Assembly: GCA_964036295.1 (NCBI GenBank)
Contig: OZ038471.1
Span: forward strand, 2,448,001-2,512,000
Reading direction: 5' to 3'
Source: Plumapathes pennacea
Lineage: Eukaryota; Cnidaria; Anthozoa; Antipatharia; Myriopathidae
Length of the DNA stretch: 64,000 nucleotides
Part shown: in pieces, positions 55,901-64,000 of the stretch
How positions within the stretch are numbered: position 1 is the first letter of the stretch
How the letters are laid out: every line of letters begins with the position of its first letter
Made by a program: the position numbers and the translations under genes
Notes under the pieces: model-generated
Told to the model about the DNA's origin: nothing
The model's input: the letters and a program-made list of their open reading frames with translations, nothing else
The model's database searches: none

Positions 55901-58900
55901 TTGGAATTTTGACAAAATACTAAGGCTATAGCACAGGGTTTTTTGCCGATTTTGGTCAAAAATTGAAAACTCTTGAAACTTTCAGGAAACCTTCTTTGGA
56001 CTATTACAAGACTTTTTGCAATACATCTTCCTTATCTATCTTCATCCATTGGCGAGATATAGCAGCTTAACTCGAAAGGTGTGATGAATTAATTAATGCA
56101 TGATTTGCTGTAATTTGCTCTAATTTCTCACGACGCGCGGCCTAAAAGTTTACAAAAACTATGCAAAAACCGTCGGCATAGTCCCAGGAACGTTTCCTGA
56201 AAGTTTCATGCGATTCTGAGATGGTTGACAAATCTTGGAATTTTGACAAAATACTAAGGCTATAGCACAGGGTTTTTTGCCGATTTTGGCCAAAAATTGA
56301 AAACTCTTGAAACTTTCAGGAAACCTTCTTTGGACTATTACAAGACTTTTTGCAATACATCTTCCTTATCTATCTTCATCCATTGGCGAGATATAGCAGC
56401 TCAACTCGAAAGGTGTGATGAATTAATTAATGCATGATTTGCTGTAATTTGCTCTAATTTCTCACGACGCGCGGCCTAAAAGTTTACAAAAACTATGCAA
56501 AAACCGTCGGCATAGTCCCAGGAACGTTTCCTGAAAGTTTCATGCGATTCTGAGATGGTCGAAAAATCTTGGAATTTTGACAAAATACTAAGGCTATAGC
56601 ACAGGGTTTTTTGCCGATTTTGGTCAAAAATTGAAAACTCTTGAAACTTTCAGGAAACCTTCTTAGGACTATTACAAGACTTTTTGCAATACATCTTCCT
56701 TATCTATCTTCATCCGTTGGCGAGATATAGCAGCTCAACTCGAAAGGTGTGATGAATTAATTAGTGCATGATTTGCTGTAATTTGCTCTAATTTCTTACA
56801 ACGCTCGGCCTAAAAGTTTACCAAAATTATGCAGAAACCGTCGCAATAGTCCCAGGAACGTTTCCTGAAAGTTTCATGCGATTCTGAGATGGTCGAAAAA
56901 TCTTGGAATTTTGACAAAATACTAAGGCTATAGCACAGGGTTTTTTGCCGATTTTGGTCAAAAATTGAAAACTCTTGAAACTTTCAGGAAACCTTCTTTG
57001 GACTATTACAAGACTTTTTGCAATACATCTTCCTTATCTATCTTCATCCATTGGCGAGATATAGCAGCTTAACTCGAAAGGTGTGATGAATTAATTAATG
57101 CATGATTTGCTGTAATTTGCTCTAATTTCTCACGACGCGCGGCCTAAAAGTTTACAAAAACTATGCAAAAACCGTCGGCATAGTCCCAGGAACGTTTCCT
57201 GAAAGTTTCATGCGATTCTGAGATGGTCGAAAAATCTTGGAATTTTGACAAAATACTAAGGCTATAGCACAGGGTTTTTTGCCGATTTTGGCCAAAAATT
57301 GAAAACTCTTGAAACTTTCAGGAAACCTTCTTTGGATTATTACAAGACTTTTTGCAATACATCTTCCTTATCTATCTTCATCCATTGGCGAGATATAGCA
57401 GCTCAACTCGAAAGGTGTGATGAATTAATTAACGCATGATTTGCTGTAATTTGCTCTAATTTCTCACGACGCGCGGCCTAAAAGTTTACAAAAACTATGC
57501 AGAAACTGTCGGCATACTCCCAGGAACGTTTCCTGAAAGTTTCATGCGATTCTGAGATGGTCGAAAAATCTTGGAATTTTGACAAAATGCTAAGGCTATA
57601 GCACAGGGTTTTTTGCCGATTTTGGTCAAAAATTGAAAACTCTTGAAACTTTCAGGAAACCTTCTTTGGACTATTACAAGACTTTTTGCAATACATCTTC
57701 CTTATCTATCTTCATCCATTGGCGAGATATAGCAGCTTAACTCGAAAGGTGTGATGAATTAATTAATGCATGATTTGCTGTAATTTGCTGTAATTTCTCA
57801 CGACGCGCGGCCTAATAGTTTACAAAAACTATGCAAAAACCGTCGGCATAGTCCCAGGAACGTTTCCTGAAAGTTTCATGCGATTCTGAGATGGTCGAAA
57901 AATCTTGGAATTTTGACAAAATACTAAGGCTATAGCACAGGGTTTTTTGCCAATTTTGGCCAAAAATTGAAAACTCTTGAAACTTTCAGGAAACCTTCTT
58001 AGGACTATTACAAGACTTTTTGCAATACATCTTCCTTATCTATCTTCATCCGTTGGCGAGATATAGCAGCTCAACTCGAAAGGTGTGATGAATTAATTAG
58101 TGCATGATTTGCTGTAATTTGCTCTAATTTCTCACGACGCGCGGCCTAAAAGTTTACAAAAACTATGCAGAAGCCGTCGGCATAGTCCCAGGAACGTTTC
58201 CTGAAAGTTTCATGCAATTCTGAGATGGTCGAAAAATCTTGGAATTTTGACAAAATACTAAGGCTTATAGCACAGGGTTTTTTGCCGATTTTGGTCAAAA
58301 ATTGAAAACTCTTGAAACTTTCGAGAAACCTTCTTTGGACTATTACAAGACTTTTTGCAATACATCTTCCTTATCTATCTTCATCCGTTGGCGAGATATA
58401 GCAGCTTAACTCGAAAGGTGTGATGAATTAATTAATGCATGATTTGCTGTAATTTGCTCTAATATCTCACGACGCGCGGCCTAAAAGTTTACAAAAACTA
58501 TGCAGAAACCGGCGGCATAGTCCCAGGAACGTTTCCTGAAAGTTTCATGCGATTCTGAGATGGTCGAAAAATCTTGGAATTTTGACAAAATACTAAGGCT
58601 ATAGCACAGGGTTTTTTGCCGATTTTGGTCAAAAATTGAAAACTCTTGAAACTTTCAGGAAACCTTCTTTGGACTATTACAAGACTTTTTGCAATACATC
58701 TTCCTTATCTATCTTCATCCGTTGGCGAGATATAGCAGCTTAACTCGAAAGGTGTGATGAATTAATTAATGCATGATTTGCTGTAATTTGCTCTAATTTC
58801 TCACGACGCGCGGCCTAAAAGTTTACAAAAATTATGCAGAAACCGTCGGCATAGTCCCAGGAACGTTTCCTGAAAGTTTCATGCGATTCTGAGATGGTCG

Positions 58901-61900
58901 AAAAATCTTGGAATTTTGACAAAATGCTAAGGCTATAGCACAGGGTTTTTTGCCGATTTTGGCCAAAAATTGAAAACTCTTGAAACTTTCAGGAAACCTT
59001 CTTAGGACTATTACAAGACTTTTTGCAATACATCTTCCTTATCTATCTTCATCCGTTGGCGAGATATAGCAGCTCAACTCGAAAGGTGTGATGAATTAAT
59101 TAGTGCATGATTTGCTGTAATTTGCTCTAATTTCTCACGACGCGCGGCCTAAAAGTTTACAAAAACTATGCAGAAACAGTCGGCATACTCCCAGGAACGT
59201 TTCCTGAAAGTTTCATGCGATTCTGAGATGGTCGAAAAATCTTGGAATTTTGACAAAATACTAAGGCTATAGCACAGGGTTTTTTGCCGATTTTGGTCAA
59301 AAATTGAAAACTCTTGAAACTTTCAGGAAACCTTCTTTGGACTATTACAAGACTTTTTGCAATACATCTTCCTTATCTATCTTCATCCGTTGGCGAGATA
59401 TAGCAGCTTAACTCGAAAGGTGTGATGAATTAATTAATGCATGATTTGCTGTAATTTGCTCTAATTTCTCACGACGCGCGGCCTAAAAGTTTACAAAAAT
59501 TATGCAGAAACCGTCGGCATACTCCCAGGAACGTTTCCTGAAAGTTTCATGCGATTCTGAGATGGTCGAAAAATCTTGGAATTTTGACAAAATACTAAGG
59601 CTATAGCACAGGGTTTTTTGCCGATTTTGGTCAAAAATTGAAAACTCTTGAAACTTTCAGGAAACCTTCTTTGGACTATTACAAGACTTTTTGCAATACA
59701 TCTTCCTTATCTATCTTCATCCGTTGGCGAGATATAGCAGCTTAACTCGAAAGGTGAGATGAATTAATTAATGCATGATTTGCTGTAATTTGCTCTAATA
59801 TCTCACGACGCGCGGCCTAAAAGTTTACAAAAACTATGCAGAAACCGGCGGCATAGTCCCAGGAACGTTTCCTGAAAGTTTCATGCGATTCTGAGATGGT
59901 CGAAAAATCTTGGAATTTTGACAAAATACTAAGGCTATAGCACAGGGTTTTTTGCCGATTTTGGACAAAAATTGAAAACTCTTGAAACTTTCAGGAAACC
60001 TTCTTTGGACTATTACAAGACTTTTTGCAATACATCTTCCTTATCTATCTTCATCCGTTGGCGAGATATAGCAGCTTAACTCGAAAGGTGTGATGAATTA
60101 ATTAATGCATGATTTGCTGTAATTTGCTCTAATTTCTCACGACGCGCGGCCTAAAAGTTTACAAAAATTATGCAGAAACCGTCGGCATACTCCCAGGAAC
60201 GTTTCCTGAAAGTTTCATGCGATTCTGAGATGGTCGAAAAATCTTGGAATTTTGACAAAATACTAAGGCTATAGCACAGGGTTTTTTGCCGATTTTGGTC
60301 AAAAGTTGAAAACTCTTGAAACTTTCAGGAAACCTTCTTAGGACTATTACAAGACTTTTTGCAATACATCTTCCTTATGTATCTTCATCCGTTGGCGAGA
60401 TATAGCAGCTTAACTCGAAAGGTGTGATGAATTAATTAATGCATGATTTGCTGTAATTTGCTCTAATTTCTCACGACGCGCGGCCTAAAAGTTTACAAAA
60501 ATTATGCAGAAACCGTCGGCATAGTCCCAGGAACGTTTCCTGAAAGTTTCATGCGATTCTGAGATGGTCGAAAAATCTTGGAATTTTGACAAAATGCTAA
60601 GGCTATAGCACAGGGTTTTTTGCCGATTTTGGCCAAAAATTGAAAACTCTTGAAACTTTCAGGAAACCTTCTTAGGACTATTACAAGACTTTTTGCAATA
60701 CATCTTCCTTATCTATCTTCATCCGTTGGCGAGATATAGCAGCTTAACTCGAAAGGTGAGATGAATTAATTAATGCATGATTTGCTGTAATTTGCTCTAA
60801 TATCTCACGACGCGCGGCCTAAAAGTTTACAAAAACTATGCAGAAACCGGCGGCATAGTCCCAGGAACGTTTCCTGAAAGTTTCATGCGATTCTGAGATG
60901 GTCGAAAAATCTTGGAATTTTGACAAAATACTAAGGCTATAGCACAGGGTTTTTTGCCGATTTTGGACAAAAATTGAAAACTCTTGAAACTTTCAGGAAA
61001 CCTTCTTTGGACTATTACAAGACTTTTTGCAATACATCTTCCTTATCTATCTTCATCCGTTGGCGAGATATAGCAGCTTAACTCGAAAGGTGTGATGAAT
61101 TAATTAATGCATGATTTGCTGTAATTTGCTCTAATTTCTCACGACGCGCGGCCTAAAAGTTTACAAAAATTATGCAGAAACCGTCGGCATACTCCCAGGA
61201 ACGTTTCCTGAAAGTTTCATGCGATTCTGAGATGGTCGAAAAATCTTGGAATTTTGACAAAATACTGAGGCTATAGCACAGGGTTTTTTGCCGATTTTGG
61301 CCAAAAATTGAAAACTCTTGAAACTTTCAGGAAACCTTCTTAGGACTATTACAAGACTTTTTTTAATACATCTTCCTTATCTATCTTCATCCGTTGGCGA
61401 GATATAGCAGCTCAACTCGAAAGGTGTGATGAATTAATTAGTGCATGATTTGCTGTAATTTGCTCTAATTTCTCACGACGCGCGGCCTAAAAGTTTACAA
61501 AAACTATGCAGAAACAGTCGGCATACTCCCAGGAACGTTTCCTGAAAGTTTCATGCGATTCTGAGATGGTCGAAAAATCTTGGAATTTTGACAAAATACT
61601 AAGGCTATAGCACAGGGTTTTTTGCCGGTTTTGGCCAAAAATTGAAAACTCTTGAAACTTTCAGGAAACCTTCTTTGGACTATTACAAGACTTTTTGCAA
61701 TACATCTTCCTTATCTATCTTCATCCGTTGGCGAGATATAGCAGCTTAACTCGAAAGGTGAGATGAATTAATTAATGCATGATTTGCTGTAATTTGCTCT
61801 AATTTCTCACGACGCGCGGCCTAAAAGTTTACAAAAACTATGCAAAAACCGTCGGCATAGTCCCAGGAACGTTTCCTGAAAGTTTCATGCGATTCTGAGA

Positions 61901-62335
61901 TGGTCGAAAAATCTTGGAATTTTGACAAAATACTAAGGCTATAGCACAGGGTTTTTTTTGCCGATTTTGGTCAAAAATTGAAAACTCTTGAAACTTTCAG
62001 GAAACCTTCTTTGGACTATTACAAGACTTTTTGCAATACATCTTCCTTATCTATCTTCATCCGTTGGCGTGATATAGCAGTTTAACTCGAAAGGTGTGAT
62101 GAATTAATTAGTGCATGATTTGCTGTAATTTGCTCTAATTTCTCACGACGCGCGGCCTAAAAGTTTACAAAAACTATGCAGAAACCGTCGGCATAGTCCC
62201 AGGAACGTTTCCTGAAAGTTTCATGCGATTCTGAGATGGTCGAAAAATCTTGGAATTTTGACAAAATACTAAGGCTATAGCACAGGGTTTTTGCCGATTT
62301 TGGACAAAAATTGAAAACTCTTGAAACTTTCAGGA
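49900..62335 (+). repeat. Satellite array 2, 334-bp monomer, ~37 copies
   Basis: Head-to-tail array with a very regular period: the word 'gcatagtcccagg' lies at 50161, 50495, 50829 and 51163, and continues to about 62195. Most monomers differ by only a few percent; the first one or two are diverged. The right end is abrupt, at 'gaaactttcagga' near 62335. Shared private variants show higher-order structure. For example 'actattcataaactg' recurs 1669 bp apart (five monomers), as does the 'attaacaaaatac' variant. A block near 52078 recurs near 57425 (16 monomers). Each unit contains a long internal inverted repeat. Short minus-strand open frames (52132-52350, 62157-62432) are artefacts. Confidence 0.98.
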
Positions 62336-63263
62336 GCTGGGTTGTCTGGGGTTGGAAAGTATTTATCATGTAAGTCAGTTTACCAGCTAATAGTGGAGTT
62401 TGAGCCGGGTTGACATCCAACTTATTTGCCATGGAGTTTAGAGTTATCTAAGTCGCTGCGCTGATTTAGGAGATAGATAACCAAACATGGATGGTAAAAA
62501 GTGCTGGTGCAATTGTAACCATGGAAATGTAGCAGGGCTGTGTAAATATGAGCTTGCATATTAAAAACTTAATCCACGCTGTGCTTGAGTGCCTGTCACC
62601 GCCCCTCTTTGTCACAGCTTCTCTACGAACGCCGAAGTTGCACGCAAACTCTATACGAGAGCCAGTTGACAGTCGAATTAACGCATTCAGTTAATTAAAG
62701 TTCTTCTTAGGGGTAAGTATGATGCAATGTTATAGTTGACAAACTCAGTAATGCCAATTTTTCGGCCGTTTTAGTCTTCACACCCGCTGATAACTTCGCT
62801 TCAAATATTTGTAAAATTATACTGCTACCGTCTTGCGTGTGATTACAAAGCTAAAATCCTGATTGTTGTTATAAAGTATCTTGAACAAGGATCGGAGCTT
62901 CATATACGTTGGCTATGGTCAACTGAATATCTTTGCTGAGTTTTTGAACGGCGGGCGATCGAAATTTGCGTGAAATGATTCTATTAAGTGCAGCGATACA
63001 AAAATTATAGCAGTAAAACCGGTGTGTGGAAGTTATGGCGGCAAATTCACCAGTTCTAAAATATGCCGCGACCTATATCGCCTATTTTTAAATTCTTTCC
63101 ACACTAAAAGAGTGAAACGAATTGCGTATCAATTTTCGTGGTCGATTGTTCAATTTAAATTGTAAACAATTCAAAATTTTCTCTCGCGGTCTGTTGATCT
63201 CGATATCCAATCCAAGTCTGTCCCATGCATCGTTTATTTTAAAAAGCTTTTTTTCTTTGTGCA
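62336..63263. other. Unique DNA between satellite 2 and the Cys-rich peptide gene
   Basis: Begins right after the last satellite base without a degenerate border. No exon recognised. The last few hundred bases probably carry the promoter of the following gene. A possible acceptor (TTTCTTTGTGCAG ending at 63264) points to a 5' UTR intron starting here. Confidence 0.45.
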
Positions 63264-63300
63264 GATTACAAGAATAGAAGAACAATCTCAATTTTACAAA

Positions 63301-63764
63301 ATGAAGGTATGTTAATTTATGTTCCTAAAATGTCTCGATTCGCCCCAGTTAGTGTAATGTAAACGGGGCCTTAGGGGAGAGAGGGTGGTTAGTTCATCCG
63401 GATCTGAGGGGAAGGGGGATAGGTGTGAGTTTTGTCAGCAGAATTATGTCTCTGTAACGGTGGGGTTTTTATTTACTGTTTTAAAAAATACATGTTAAAT
63501 TAGCTTTTTTTTATTTCATAGCTACCTGTTGTTTGTCTTCTCGTACTTGTCTCTCTGACTTTTCTGATCGAGACCAACGGGAATCCGACAAAAAGTGAAG
63601 TTCCAGGATGCCCTTGCATAAAGACATGTGGGAGTTGTTTCTGCTGCATTGCACGAAAAAAGAGGGATGATGGCTACATCGCTCGGCACAAGAGAATTGG
63701 CGCAATTCCGGGTTGTCCATGTGTACACACTTCCTGTGGAGGGTGCTATTGTTGTATAGCTTAG
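63301..63764 (+). CDS. Small secreted precursor with two compact 6-Cys repeats
   Basis: Two exons, 63301-63306 (ATGAAG, followed by donor GTATGT) and 63522-63764 (acceptor TTTCATAG), give 82 residues. Residues 1 to about 22 form a signal peptide (MKLPVVCLLVLVSLTFLIE, then TNG). Two repeats follow, each starting PGCPC and ending CCIA, with cysteine spacing CxC-x3/4-C-x2-C-x-CC. They are separated by a spacer with two furin or prohormone-convertase-type sites, RKKR and RHKR. The second repeat ends exactly at the stop codon. This layout is that of a multi-peptide precursor, in which two 6-Cys mini-peptides would be released into the secretory pathway. I recognise no family. Toxin-like, antimicrobial or structural (cnidocyte or matrix) roles are all possible. 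A start codon followed by an intron after two codons is unusual, but the phase fits and the signal peptide needs it. Confidence 0.75.
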
Positions 63765-64000
63765 GTGTAGCAAGCACAGCGTCGAACGGCAACGATTATT
63801 TACAAAGTTCCGGCTGAATTGGGGTTTATTTAGGGGATCAAGTAATCTGGACCCAGTTGTTCAAACTCCAATTAAGCTAATCCAGGATTATAATGAAGTT
63901 CTCTCAACCGTTTAAGAGGGTTATGCATGTTTGTGACGCAGTGAGAATCGATATAGTTAAAAGAGCTGTTATTTGAGCTTGCCGAGTTCTCCACACTACA
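63765..64000. other. 3' flank of the Cys-rich peptide gene
   Basis: No AATAAA before the window ends and no other feature seen. Confidence 0.4.

Noticed and set aside
62157-62432. 91-residue minus-strand open frame
   Set aside because: Two thirds is satellite 2; the rest is the random flank at the array end.

Overview
The window is animal nuclear DNA: AT-rich, intron-rich, and full of short foldback elements and microsatellites. The gene content points to an anthozoan cnidarian, most likely a stony coral. It has an astacin protease carrying TSP1, MAM and ShK modules, a gulonolactone-oxidase-type enzyme, a divergent class A GPCR, and the dispersed GCGGACACCTCTC-type repeats I associate with coral genomes. 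The species is not resolved; the assignment is inference.

Layout. (1) 1-7,100: tandem satellite with a ~170-bp monomer and higher-order structure, continuing off the left edge. (2) 7,108-11,761 (+): NFU1, Fe-S cluster scaffold, missing only its upstream leader exon(s). (3) 12,973-20,558 (+): RNGTT, bifunctional mRNA capping enzyme, complete in 18 coding exons. (4) 22,217-31,152 (-): a secreted astacin-type multidomain metalloprotease, complete in 18 exons. (5) 32,147-33,121 (+): a single-exon class A GPCR. (6) 34,893-40,127 (+): an FAD-dependent sugar-1,4-lactone oxidase-like enzyme in six exons, with a remarkable 15-cysteine insertion. (7) 40,128-49,480: gene-poor DNA with repeats, one weak candidate exon, and a diverged solitary copy of the second satellite. 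(8) 49,490-62,335: second satellite, 334-bp monomer, about 37 copies, with an inverted monomer at its left edge. (9) 63,301-63,764 (+): a two-exon gene for a small secreted precursor with two compact 6-cysteine repeats separated by dibasic cleavage sites.

The exon structures were built by hand. For every multi-exon gene the splice phases add up to one open frame, and NFU1 and RNGTT were matched against the known order of the family proteins. All boundaries are predictions without transcript support. The genes form no single pathway. NFU1 and RNGTT are head-to-tail housekeeping genes, the astacin gene and the GPCR are divergently transcribed, and the two satellites bracket a gene island of about 42 kb. 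The least expected items are the Cys-rich insertion in the oxidase, the twin-repeat Cys-rich peptide precursor, and the internal inverted repeat in the 334-bp satellite.
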